Shown here one piece after another: positions 8,096-16,278 of a stretch of DNA of 64,000 nucleotides. Origin of the DNA: Paenibacillus durus ATCC 35681 (GTDB lineage: Bacteria; Bacillota; Bacilli; Paenibacillales; Paenibacillaceae). The stretch spans positions 4,278,001-4,342,000 of the forward strand of contig NZ_CP011114.1 of assembly GCF_000993825.1 (NCBI RefSeq), written 5' to 3'. Made by a program: the position numbers and the translations under genes. The notes beneath the pieces are model-generated. The model searched no databases. It was not told the origin of the DNA and saw only the letters and a program-made list of their open reading frames with translations. Numbering within the stretch: the first letter of the stretch is position 1; each line of letters starts with the position of its first letter.

Positions 8096-8740
8096 ATGAT
8101 TAAAGTCGTAATCGTGGACGACGATTCTTTTATAAGGGAAAGTCTGAAGGTGCTCATTGGCATGGACCCGGATATTCAGGTAACGGGGGCCGCAGGAGAT
8201 GGCGGCGAGGCGCTGAAGCTGCTGGAGAACGGGGCGGAAGCCGATGTCGTGCTGATGGATATCCGCATGCCCGGCATTGACGGTGTGGAGGGAGCGCGGC
8301 TGATCAAGCAGCGTTATCCGCAGGCTGCCGTGCTGATGCTGACCACCTTCGACGATGACGAATATATTATCGAGGCGCTCAAAGGCGGAGCCAGCGGTTA
8401 TCTGCTCAAAAATATCCCCCCGGACCGCATTATCCAGGGCATCAAGACGGTCCATGAAGGCAATATGCTCATTCATCCCGACATTGCCCGCAAGCTGGCG
8501 AGCTTTCTTCAGCCGGCAGCCGGAACCACATCCCCCTGTCCGCTGGAATCATACGGGCTAACCAAGACGGAGCAGTCGGTCGTCGCAGCGATCGCCGAAG
8601 GACATTCGAACAAGGAAATTGCCGCTGAACTATTCCTAAGCGAAGGCACGGTCAAGAACTACATAACCGAAATTTTGAGCAAGCTGGGACTCCGGGACCG
8701 GACGCAAATCGCTATTTTTTATTTGAAAAATGGGCGGTGA
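8096..8740 (+). CDS. NarL/LuxR-type response regulator (LnrK-like)
   Basis: 214 residues. The receiver domain has the acidic pair DDD at 8-10, the phosphorylation site Asp55 (VVLMDIRMPG), Thr in LTTFDD and Lys in LLKN. A LuxR-type helix-turn-helix follows at about 148-210 (LTKTEQSVVAAIAEGHSNKE, then EGTVKNYITEIL). GAAAGGGGAACTTCCAAG precedes the ATG. It is co-transcribed with the kinase and is probably the activator of the divergent ABC exporter operon, by analogy with Bacillus LnrK. Confidence 0.92.
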   Translation: MIKVVIVDDDSFIRESLKVLIGMDPDIQVTGAAGDGGEALKLLENGAEADVVLMDIRMPGIDGVEGARLIKQRYPQAAVLMLTTFDDDEYIIEALKGGASGYLLKNIPPDRIIQGIKTVHEGNMLIHPDIARKLASFLQPAAGTTSPCPLESYGLTKTEQSVVAAIAEGHSNKEIAAELFLSEGTVKNYITEILSKLGLRDRTQIAIFYLKNGR

Positions 8741-8788
8741 ATCCGAGCATCATTCGTAGAAGGCCAAAAAGACGGCTTCACCTGTGAA

Positions 8789-8937
8789 ATCAGTGCCTGC
8801 ATGTGTGATTCAGCAAGAAAAAGGATCAGTGCCTGCTATGTAATTCAGCATGAGAGGACGACTTAAGTGGGATGATGAGGCTTGCCTTCTAGTGAGCTGA
8901 GGTTTGCTTTCCAGTGGCTGAGGTTTACCTTCCAGTG
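8789..8937. repeat. Two short degenerate direct-repeat sets downstream of the response regulator
   Basis: Set 1: ATCAGTGCCTGC followed by GATTCAGCA or AATTCAGCA, two copies at 8789-8815 and 8825-8850 (period 36). Set 2: three copies of a 21-22-base unit of the type GCTGAGGTTTGCTTTCCAGT at 8874-8895, 8896-8916 and 8917-8937. No supported coding frame crosses them. Confidence 0.6.
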
Positions 8938-9034
8938 GGTAACAAGCGGGGGTGCCTCTCAGAGTGGACACCAATTAGGGGGCTGCCCCTTACAATGGTC
9001 TGCGAAGCGTTCCCGTAAAGGCAACGTAGACGGC

Positions 9035-9265
9035 TGCTGCAGGAGGTTTCGAAAAATTACTGCATTTGTACATCCATTTCTCGTAAAAAATCGCTCCCTA
9101 GACCCGTTCCTGCAAATGCGCAGGCATTTCGTCCCCCTTCTCCCCGTTTCGGCGTGCAAGCATCAAAATAACTGCACCACAGCAGCAATTCCCTCTTCCG
9201 GACGAAATCCACCGGGAATACCTGCAGGTTTGCAGGAAATTTCCGCCTATTTAGGCTGAGTAACG
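9035..9265. repeat. Non-coding stretch with TGCAGG motifs
   Basis: CTGCAGGAGGTTTCG, CCTGCAAATGCGCAGGCATT and CCTGCAGGTTTGCAGGAAAT occur within 230 bases. They resemble motifs at 2570-2700 and 18825-18960. Short open frames exist on both strands but show no recognisable protein. Confidence 0.4.
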
Positions 9266-9405
9266 GCCCCCATTGTTCCTTCATTCGCCTCTGCGCAGCG
9301 ATGGACGGCAAGGTGGCCTCTCCCGGCGTGAGTTATGCAGGGCTCAGCGCGCGGGGAGCGGCCAGCACGTATGCCTATAGGGGCACGTTGTGCAGTATTA
9401 AGCGT

Positions 9406-9618
9406 ACATCGGGAGCGCCCGCGTTATGCAGCAGCACATGCACATCGGGAGCGTCTGTGTTATGCAGCACACATGCGCACCGGGAGCGCTCGCATTATGC
9501 AGCAGTATATGCACATCGGGAGCGTCCGCGTTATACAGAAGCACATGCACATCGGGAGCGGACATGTATGCAGCAGTACATGCACATCGGAAGCGGACGC
9601 GTATGCACCAGTACATGC
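9406..9618. repeat. 35-36-bp minisatellite, six copies
   Basis: Units start at 9406, 9442, 9477, 9513, 9549 and 9584. Each begins ACATCGGGAGCG (GCACCGGGAGCG in copy 3, ACATCGGAAGCG in copy 6). Each continues through TTATGCAGCAG or GTATGCAGCAG and ends ACATGC or a near match. Lengths alternate between 36 and 35, so no reading frame is kept. There are no spacers, so it is not a CRISPR array. Confidence 0.85.
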
Positions 9619-9696
9619 CGAAGTAGCCGAGCTTGGGAACCGCTGCTGCCCGCTGCGGCGGCCGATTTAATATTGCAGCAGAAGAACGAGGCAAAA

Positions 9697-9786
9697 AGAA
9701 ACGGCTTCGCCGTCCTTTTAGGGACGGTACCGTTTCTCGTAGAAATATAAGACCAAACGATAGGCGCGAAGCTTATAACGTCTTAT
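9697..9786. repeat. Two-hairpin palindromic intergenic element
   Basis: AGAAACGG (9697-9704) pairs with CCGTTTCT (9730-9737), enclosing CCGTCC/GGACGG. A second palindrome follows, ATAAGAC (9747-9753) with GTCTTAT (9780-9786). From memory, closely similar sequences are scattered in Paenibacillus genomes as extragenic repeats. That was not checked here. Confidence 0.5.
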
Positions 9787-9795
9787 TTTTAACAA

Positions 9796-9830
9796 AAGCC
9801 CGGATTCCGATCTCTCGTAAATCCGGGCTT
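9796..9830 (-). terminator. Terminator after minJ
   Basis: An 11-bp perfect stem, AAGCCCGGATT / AATCCGGGCTT, with a 13-base loop is followed on the minus strand by TTGTTAAAAA. It lies 55 bases beyond the minJ stop codon. Confidence 0.7.
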
Positions 9831-9884
9831 GTCCCGTTCTGTTGGCGCAATGCGGCTTGCCGCCATTATTCGTTCGTTGCGGGC

Positions 9885-11330
9885 TTATCGTTTCGCCGAT
9901 TTCGCTCCGCCGGAGCCTTGCAGCGGTCCGGGCGATCCGGGCGCGGGCAGCGCAGCGGTCGTCTCTCGCGCAGCCGCTGTCTCTTGCGCGGCCGCTGCCT
10001 CTCGCGCAGTAGCTGCCTCTTGCGCAGCTGCCGTCTCTCTCCGGGACGGCAGCTCCGAGGCGACGGACGGCCTGCGGCGGGCGCCCGTCGTCATGAGGGC
10101 AATGCCCACAATGCCGGCAGGCTTCTCCGGTGCCGTCGTATCTTCATCCGGCTGGGGCGCCAAAATGACGCCCAGCAGATGATGGTCGCCGTCGTAAATG
10201 GCGCGCTGCAGGTACTTGCTCTCGCCTGCGGCGTTCTGCACCTCCAGCTTGCAGAACGCCGGACTCTTGCGCAGCGCCTCATGCAGCTGCTGCGCCTCGC
10301 CGGTCAACGCTTCGCCGTTGACCTTCAGCAAGACCTCGCCCGGCAGGATGCCCAGCTCCTGCGCGGGGCTGCCGGGCAGCACGGCCAGCACCTTCAGGCC
10401 GTGCGGCGGATGCACGAAGAAGGGGCTGCTGCGGCGCTCCTCCAGAGCGCCGTACCACACCAGCCCTTCGTGCAGCAGCAAAGCCGCGAGCGCCGCGAGC
10501 AGCGTCAGCGGGCTGTACCGGGCCGCGAGCAGCGCGAGGCCCAGCAGGATGGCGCCGCAGAGCAGCAGCCGTCCCGAGATGCGGGCCGCTTTGCTCTGCG
10601 GCAGCATGCCCGTCGTCAGTTGGCTGAAGCCGATGACGACAGGCAGCGAGACAAGGCCGAGGCCTCCGCCGAGCAGCGTCGGCCACGGCAGCACGCCGGC
10701 TCCCGCGCCTGCGGGAATCAGTAGGAAGAGCGGCAGCGGCCAGAATGCCTCCATCCGGTATCCGCCCACCACGCGGCCGCGCTTGCCTTCCAGAAACAGC
10801 GGCGTCGCAAGCCGAGGACCTTGCCAGCGGGCCAGCAGTGCCTCGGCGACATGCAGGATGGCTGCCAAAGCCAGCAGTGCGGGAATATCCATTCCTCTTA
10901 CCGCTGCTACGACCTCACCGCCGAGACCCCCGGGAAGAAAGCCGGGGAAGAAGGACAGGACAAACTGAATAATACCAAGCAGGCCGATGGAATACGCGAA
11001 GCAGAAGTACCGCACCCGGAACAGCAGCAGAGCCAGGCTGACCACCCAGATGCAGACTACTGCCGGACCCGTTACCGAAACGCCGAGCAGGATGGCTGCC
11101 AGCGAGACGAGAATTCCCGCAGCCAGCCCCGTCCCTATGGCGCGCCATATTTCCCTGCCCCAGCTGTGCAGCTTTACATGAATGAGCCGCCGCTCCAGCA
11201 GCGTCTGCCTGCGGTAATAGAGGGCCATGAACAGCAAAGCGATATAATAAAAGGGCTGCGCCAGCATATGCAGCGCGGCATTCCCCAAGCTTGCCAGCAG
11301 TTCCAGCATGTCATTCAAACCGATCGTCAC
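9885..11330 (-). CDS. minJ: MinJ-like membrane protein with PDZ domain
   Basis: 481 residues. About eight hydrophobic helices fill residues 10-305, and a PDZ domain follows at about 310-400 (HGLKVLAVLPGSPAQELGIL, then GEVLLKVNG). In Bacillus, MinJ links DivIVA at the cell poles to MinD and so keeps septation away from the poles. The placement directly downstream of ctpB in an ftsEX cluster matches Bacillus, which supports the call beyond domain content. The C-terminal tail (about 415-470) is an Ala/Glu/Arg low-complexity region made of a six-residue repeat. The start is uncertain: GTG 11330 is only one base from AAAGGAG, while in-frame TTG 11318 and ATG 11309 lie further away. Confidence 0.82.
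   Translation of the reverse strand: MTIGLNDMLELLASLGNAALHMLAQPFYYIALLFMALYYRRQTLLERRLIHVKLHSWGREIWRAIGTGLAAGILVSLAAILLGVSVTGPAVVCIWVVSLALLLFRVRYFCFAYSIGLLGIIQFVLSFFPGFLPGGLGGEVVAAVRGMDIPALLALAAILHVAEALLARWQGPRLATPLFLEGKRGRVVGGYRMEAFWPLPLFLLIPAGAGAGVLPWPTLLGGGLGLVSLPVVIGFSQLTTGMLPQSKAARISGRLLLCGAILLGLALLAARYSPLTLLAALAALLLHEGLVWYGALEERRSSPFFVHPPHGLKVLAVLPGSPAQELGILPGEVLLKVNGEALTGEAQQLHEALRKSPAFCKLEVQNAAGESKYLQRAIYDGDHHLLGVILAPQPDEDTTAPEKPAGIVGIALMTTGARRRPSVASELPSRRETAAAQEAATAREAAAAQETAAARETTAALPAPGSPGPLQGSGGAKSAKR
9963..10034 (-). repeat. 18-bp in-frame tandem repeat in the MinJ tail
   Basis: Four consecutive 18-base units encode ETAAAQ, EAATAR, EAAAAQ and ETAAAR in the C-terminal tail of MinJ. 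They are likely helical or disordered and are absent from the Bacillus protein as I recall it. Confidence 0.7.
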
Positions 11331-11450
11331 GCTCCTTTGGCTGCGATAACTTAAGTCGCGGCTTCATCCTCTATTCTAATGGAATGGGATAGTCAAAGAC
11401 AGGCTTTTTAAACGGAAAATATTAGGTTCCGCTCTTTAGCGGCATGAAAA

Positions 11451-11474
11451 AAGAAGGCTGTAATCAGCCTTCTT
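11451..11474 (-). terminator. Terminator after ctpB
   Basis: AAGAAGGCTG, loop ATTA, then CAGCCTTCTT followed by four T on the minus strand. The left arm overlaps the first bases of the ctpB stop codon. It separates ctpB from minJ, so minJ probably also has its own promoter. Confidence 0.85.
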
Positions 11475-12936
11475 ATGAATTCGACGCCTTCGCCCCGATT
11501 TCCTTCCGTATCTCTTCAATTCCCCGGTTGCGCTGATTGTCGTTCACAGGGTTTCGGATCGCCTTAATCAAGGCGGCTTCCAGCGCCTCCGCCGTCTTGG
11601 CGTCAATAATACCGGTAGCTTTCAGCTTGGCCGCGCTCTGGAATTTCTTCACCGCGTCCTTCGTGCCGGTGTCAAAATATCCGTCTTTGCGCCCCGGCTT
11701 ATAGCCCAGACCGTCCAGCATCGTCTGCGCGCTCTTCACATTCGAGCTGTTAGAGTTGTACTGGAGCGGTGCACTCTTATCGATTGGCGTCACCGAAAAA
11801 TAATCCGGCTGAGCCACCGCGATATCCGGCTTAATTCCCTTGCCGTGAATCCAGCTGCCGTTCGGCGTCAGCCATTTGGCGATCGTAATCTTAAGCAGAC
11901 TGCCGTCGCCAAGCTGCTTGTCAAAGCTGGTCTGCACGGTTCCCTTACCGAAAGAATTATCGCCGATCAGCTTGGCTCCGGCGGACTGCTGCAGCGCTCC
12001 CGCCAAGATCTCAGATGCGCTCGCGCTGCCTTTATTCATCAAGACGGCGACCGGATAATCCTTGCCTCTGCCCTTGGAGGTCGTGAGTTCACGTTCCTTG
12101 TTCTTGTTCTCGACTTGAACGATCGTCTTGCCTCTTGGCACGAACTGCTCGGCAATATCGATGACAACCGGCAGCACGCCGCCGGGATCGTTGCGGACGT
12201 CAATGACAAGACCTTTGAGTCCCTTCTTCTCCAGCTTGGCCAACTCTTCCTTGAAGCGGTCGGCGGTGTTCAGCGAGAACTGCGTAATCTCGATCACGCC
12301 AACACCGTTCTTCTCCATGGAGGAGTAGACCGTCTCCAGTGTCACGTTATCCCGTTTGATATTGAACGTCAGGGGCTGAGCGGAACCGCTTCGCTGGATG
12401 ACGAGAACCGCTGTGCTGCCTTTCGGGCCGCGAATTTTGGCGACCGCGTCGTTCAAATCCATTCCTGTAAGCGATGTTCCGTTCACGGAGACAATAATAT
12501 CCTTCGCCTGAATTCCGGCCTTCTCCGCCGGCGAGCCTTTGATCGGCGACACGACAACGACTTTGCCGTCATCCGAGGCGACCTCGGCTCCAATGCCGGT
12601 GAACGAGCCCTCAATGCTCTCTTCGAATTTCTCCGCCGTTTCCTTGGCCATGTAATTCGAATAAGGATCGCCGAGCGCTTCCATCATCCCGTTAACCGCG
12701 CCGTCGATCAGCTTGCTTCGATCCACGCTCTTGTAGTAATTTCTTTCGATCAGACTAAGCGTCGTCCCAAGCTTCTTCGCTTCGCTCTGCGCAAGCCCGC
12801 CGCTTGCCGGGGCGGATGCCACGCTTTCTCCGGCAGCTTGTCCGGAAAAGAGCGAGCCCGTCACCGCCAGCGTTAACAGACTGCCGCACAGCAGAGCTGC
12901 GATAACCATAAAAGCCGCTGTGCTCTTTTTTAACAT
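11473..12936 (-). CDS. ctpB: Carboxy-terminal processing protease CtpB (S41)
   Basis: 487 residues. An N-terminal signal anchor (about 8-28) is followed by a PDZ domain (about 105-185, VVVVSPIKGSPAEKAGIQ). The S41 protease core carries the catalytic Ser in NKGSASASEIL and Lys in GDNSFGKGTVQT, and a PG_binding_1 domain lies at about 390-455 (MLDGLGYKPG, YFDTGT). Bacillus CtpB cleaves SpoIVFA to advance sigma-K activation during sporulation and is close to this in length and order. The protein should act outside the membrane. It lies between the M23 peptidase gene and minJ. Confidence 0.9.
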   Translation of the reverse strand: MLKKSTAAFMVIAALLCGSLLTLAVTGSLFSGQAAGESVASAPASGGLAQSEAKKLGTTLSLIERNYYKSVDRSKLIDGAVNGMMEALGDPYSNYMAKETAEKFEESIEGSFTGIGAEVASDDGKVVVVSPIKGSPAEKAGIQAKDIIVSVNGTSLTGMDLNDAVAKIRGPKGSTAVLVIQRSGSAQPLTFNIKRDNVTLETVYSSMEKNGVGVIEITQFSLNTADRFKEELAKLEKKGLKGLVIDVRNDPGGVLPVVIDIAEQFVPRGKTIVQVENKNKERELTTSKGRGKDYPVAVLMNKGSASASEILAGALQQSAGAKLIGDNSFGKGTVQTSFDKQLGDGSLLKITIAKWLTPNGSWIHGKGIKPDIAVAQPDYFSVTPIDKSAPLQYNSNSSNVKSAQTMLDGLGYKPGRKDGYFDTGTKDAVKKFQSAAKLKATGIIDAKTAEALEAALIKAIRNPVNDNQRNRGIEEIRKEIGAKASNS

Positions 12937-13053
12937 GAAGCCTTCACCGTCCCTTCTTGTCCACCATGCCGTCAGCCTGAGGTCCGTCCCGTAAGATCGG
13001 TCTGACTTCCAGTATATGCCGTAATGCTAAATATTATTTATAATACCGCTAAA

Positions 13054-14400
13054 TCATAAGTAATCCATCGGTTCTACGGGCTTTCCGTCAATCCGTACTT
13101 CGAAGTGAAGATGGGGTCCTGTTACCCGGCCAGTGGCGCCCGATTCCGCAATAGTCTGTCCGCGCTCCACCTTGTCTCCTACGCTAACCTTGATTCCGCC
13201 CTCGCGAATGTGTCCGTACAGCGTCCACATGCCGCCGCCGTGATCGATAACGACGCAGTAGCCGTAGCCGCTCCACCATTCCGCGACAATGACGGTGCCC
13301 GCTTCGGCCGCATGAATGTCCGTGCCCTGCGGAACGGCGAAGTCAACGCCGGTATGCAGCTTGCGATCTCCCGTCACCGGATGAATCCGGTAGCCGTACG
13401 GCGAAGACACCCGCGCGCTGCCCACGGGCAGCAGCAGCGGACCGCTGCCGCTGGCGTAGGTGCTGCTCGAGTCATCGCCGCCATGCTCCGCGCCGGAATC
13501 GCCGGAGCTGCTGGCCGCTGCCGCCGCTGCTCTTCTCGCCGCTTCCTCGGCCGCTCTTTTTGCTGCTGCCGCCTTGGCCGCCGCCGCTCTTCTTGCCGCT
13601 TCTTCAGCCTTCAGCTTGTCCTTCTGGTCTTCGAGCGCCGCCCGCTGGCTTGCTAACTGTACCAGCTTGGCGTTCTGCTCCTGGCTGATATCCTCCGCAT
13701 CTTCGATGGCTTTGTCGTAATAAGCGATCAGCTCCTGCTTCTCGGCTTCCTTCTCCTTCAAGACGCTCCGCTGCGATTCCAGATCAGTGTACAGCTGCTT
13801 GGCCTGGGCGTACTGCCCTTCCAGCTCTTTCTTCTTTTGGGTAACGGTCGCTTCATCCCGTTTATGCTGGTCCAGCAAATCCTGGTCCTGGTCCACGATT
13901 AGCTTAAGCGAATCCGCGCGGTCAAGGAAATCCGAGAAGCTCTTGGAAGAGAGCAGCACGTCGAGGTAAGACACCGCTCCATCCGTATACATGAGACGCA
14001 CGCGGGATTCAATCAGCTTCTGCCGCGAATCCACCCGCTCCTGCGCAGCGTCCAGTTCGGATGCCGTCGTCTTCAGCGACTGCTCGGTGTTATCGATTTT
14101 GGCGGATATCTGCTTCATTTCGCCCTTTACCAGTCCAATCTGGCCGAGCACATATTGCAGATTCTGGTTCGTCTTATTTTTGTAGTGCTGAGCCTGTTGG
14201 CCTTGGGAAGCCGCTTTTTCCTGCTGCGATTTCGCACTCTTCACATCCTGCTGCAGCTGCTTAAGCTGCTTGTCGATTTCGGCGACGGTTGGTTTCTTGG
14301 CATATCCTTCCGAGGGCTGGAACATTACGGCAGACAGCAGCAATACGGCTAAACCGGCGGCTATTTTTCTCAACTCACGTTCCCCGTCCTTTGTCTTCAT
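13054..14400 (-). CDS. M23 peptidoglycan hydrolase with coiled coil (EnvC-like, FtsEX-linked)
   Basis: 448 residues. A signal peptide (about 10-34) precedes a long coiled coil (about 38-250), an Ala/Arg/Lys-rich then Ser/Gly linker (250-315), and a C-terminal M23 domain. The zinc site appears intact: H..GVD in LHTGVDFAVP and HLHFEV near the C-terminus. This suggests an active endopeptidase rather than a degenerate EnvC. The gene starts 3 bases after ftsX ends, so it is likely the FtsEX-controlled hydrolase. No good ribosome binding site precedes ATG 14400. TTG 14373, with AAAGGA upstream, is an alternative start. Confidence 0.88.
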   Translation of the reverse strand: MKTKDGERELRKIAAGLAVLLLSAVMFQPSEGYAKKPTVAEIDKQLKQLQQDVKSAKSQQEKAASQGQQAQHYKNKTNQNLQYVLGQIGLVKGEMKQISAKIDNTEQSLKTTASELDAAQERVDSRQKLIESRVRLMYTDGAVSYLDVLLSSKSFSDFLDRADSLKLIVDQDQDLLDQHKRDEATVTQKKKELEGQYAQAKQLYTDLESQRSVLKEKEAEKQELIAYYDKAIEDAEDISQEQNAKLVQLASQRAALEDQKDKLKAEEAARRAAAAKAAAAKRAAEEAARRAAAAAASSSGDSGAEHGGDDSSSTYASGSGPLLLPVGSARVSSPYGYRIHPVTGDRKLHTGVDFAVPQGTDIHAAEAGTVIVAEWWSGYGYCVVIDHGGGMWTLYGHIREGGIKVSVGDKVERGQTIAESGATGRVTGPHLHFEVRIDGKPVEPMDYL

Positions 14401-14403
14401 AAT

Positions 14404-15318
14404 TCAGATCTTCAAAAACTTGCGGATGGACACGGTGCTTCCCCAGATGCCGATCAGCACCCCAAGTCCGAGCAGCAGACCGCTCAGCTGCATCCAGATA
14501 TCGGTAAAGGGCAATAGTCTCCACCCCATCAGCGGATCACCCTTCATGGATGTATTCAGACCGGAATACCCGGCATACAGTACCCCGACGGTAATCAGCG
14601 AGCCAAGCAGCCCGATCAGCGCGCCCTCGATAAAGAACGGCCAGCGGATAAAAGCATTCGTCGCCCCCACCAGCTTCATAATTCCAATCTCCTTGCGGCG
14701 GGCCAGTATGGTCACCCGGATCGTATTGGAAATCAGGAACATCGACATGACACCGAGCCCTGCGACAAAAACAAACCCGACGTTGCGGACCGTGCGCGTG
14801 ATTTTGAACAGAGTCTCCACTGCGCCCTCCCCATATTTCACCTTGTAGATCGGTTTCTCGGGGTGTGTATCGTTCAGCGCCTTGATCTTATCCGCCACAA
14901 ACGGCACGGTCGTCGCCTTCACAACTTCCACCCGGAAAGCGTCATTAAGTGGGTTATTGTCTTTGTCGAACCCTTCCAGTATGTTGTCGGCATCCGGCCC
15001 CAAATCCTTTCGCAGCTCTTCCAGTCCCTGATCTTTGGGGACGAACTCGATTTTGCTGACCTCGGGCATGCTGCCGATCTCATTCTGGAGCGTCTCTCGC
15101 AGCGCTTGATTTGTCTCCAGCGTCAAATGAACGGTGATCTGCACTTGACTGTCCGCCTTGTCCGCCAGTGAATTCACATTTAATACCAATAAAATAAAGA
15201 CGCCCAGCACGAGCAAGGAGACGACAATGGATGTGATGGAGGCCACCGACATCCAGCCGTTGCGGAATACGTTCTTGAAGCCTTCCCGCACATGCCGCAA
15301 GAAGGTTTTAAAACTCAT
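14404..15318 (-). CDS. ftsX: Cell division ABC-like protein FtsX
   Basis: 304 residues with the FtsX layout: a cytoplasmic N-terminus ([17 protein letters not shown]), first helix at about 23-46, an extracellular domain of about 120 residues, then three C-terminal helices. It forms a complex with FtsE that transmits ATP hydrolysis to wall hydrolases outside; in Bacillus the output is CwlO. The gene overlaps ftsE by 11 bases, so the two are probably translationally coupled. Confidence 0.95.
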   Translation of the reverse strand: MSFKTFLRHVREGFKNVFRNGWMSVASITSIVVSLLVLGVFILLVLNVNSLADKADSQVQITVHLTLETNQALRETLQNEIGSMPEVSKIEFVPKDQGLEELRKDLGPDADNILEGFDKDNNPLNDAFRVEVVKATTVPFVADKIKALNDTHPEKPIYKVKYGEGAVETLFKITRTVRNVGFVFVAGLGVMSMFLISNTIRVTILARRKEIGIMKLVGATNAFIRWPFFIEGALIGLLGSLITVGVLYAGYSGLNTSMKGDPLMGWRLLPFTDIWMQLSGLLLGLGVLIGIWGSTVSIRKFLKI

Positions 15319-15994
15319 ATCCGTATTCTCCTCTCAGTTGGTCTCTGACGATCAGTCCATGCTCGATGGCTAGCACGCGTTTGCGCATTTTGTTCACGAT
15401 ATCCCGGTTATGGGTGGCCATGACTATCGTTGTGCCGCGAAAATTAATTTCATCCAGCAGCTGCATAATGCCCCATGACGTCTCCGGGTCCAAATTGCCC
15501 GTAGGCTCGTCCGCCACAATGACCGAGGGATTGTTGACGATAGCCCGGGCGATGGCGATCCGCTGCTGTTCCCCGCCGGAGAGCTGGGAAGGCTCGCGAT
15601 TCGCTTTGGAACGCAGGCCCACCAGATCTAGCACTTCGTTCACCCGTTTCTTGATCTGCTTTTTCGGCGCTTCGATAACCTCCATCGCAAACGCGATATT
15701 TTCAAAAGCCGTCAGCTTCGGAAGCAGCCTGAAATCCTGGAATACTACGCCGATATTGCGGCGGACGTAGGGGATTTTGCGCGGCTTCAGCTTGCCGATA
15801 TTGAACCCCCCCACGGAAATCTGGCCCTTGGTCGGCGCTTCTTCTCTATAAATCAATTTCATGAACGTCGATTTGCCCGCGCCCGACGGGCCGACGATAT
15901 ATACGAATTCGTTGCGGTCGATTTTGACCGACACTCCTTGAAGTGCATGGGTGCCATTTGGATATGTCTTCCAGATATCCTGCATTTCGATCAT
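15308..15994 (-). CDS. ftsE: Cell division ATP-binding protein FtsE
   Basis: 228 residues from ATG 15994, the normal FtsE length. Walker A is GPSGAGKST, the signature LSGGEQQR and Walker [14 protein letters not shown] preferred this start over the longer frame from 16042 because GGGAAGTGATAAAG lies immediately upstream and the protein then begins [14 protein letters not shown], as in the family. It is first in the unit ftsE-ftsX-M23 peptidase-ctpB. Confidence 0.95.
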   Translation of the reverse strand: MIEMQDIWKTYPNGTHALQGVSVKIDRNEFVYIVGPSGAGKSTFMKLIYREEAPTKGQISVGGFNIGKLKPRKIPYVRRNIGVVFQDFRLLPKLTAFENIAFAMEVIEAPKKQIKKRVNEVLDLVGLRSKANREPSQLSGGEQQRIAIARAIVNNPSVIVADEPTGNLDPETSWGIMQLLDEINFRGTTIVMATHNRDIVNKMRKRVLAIEHGLIVRDQLRGEYGYEF

Positions 15995-16278
15995 CTTTAT
16001 CACTTCCCGATTCTGACTTATCCGTTCCACGCTCTTCGGCATTCACTGTAAAGCTTTCATAAACTGCGATATGACCACAGACGTATCTATTGTAACAAAT
16101 CCGTAACTGCTTGAGTACCCGAAAGTTTTGCTGGGACCCTGCATATATTTGAATGATCAATCCTGGGCCCGCGTCCTTATAACTATATCGGCATGGCGGA
16201 CCCTATTTCTAAAGACCTATGCGGCAGAACCGGCGCCTCTTGGCGCAAATTTTCGGTATCAGAGGAGACGACATTGCG

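Noticed and set aside
8882..9311. Open frames on both strands in the repeat-rich gap
   Set aside because: They consist of short direct repeats and TGCAGG motifs, with no ribosome binding site and no domain.
9406..9618. Possible CRISPR array
   Set aside because: Repeats are directly tandem without unique spacers and no cas genes are present.
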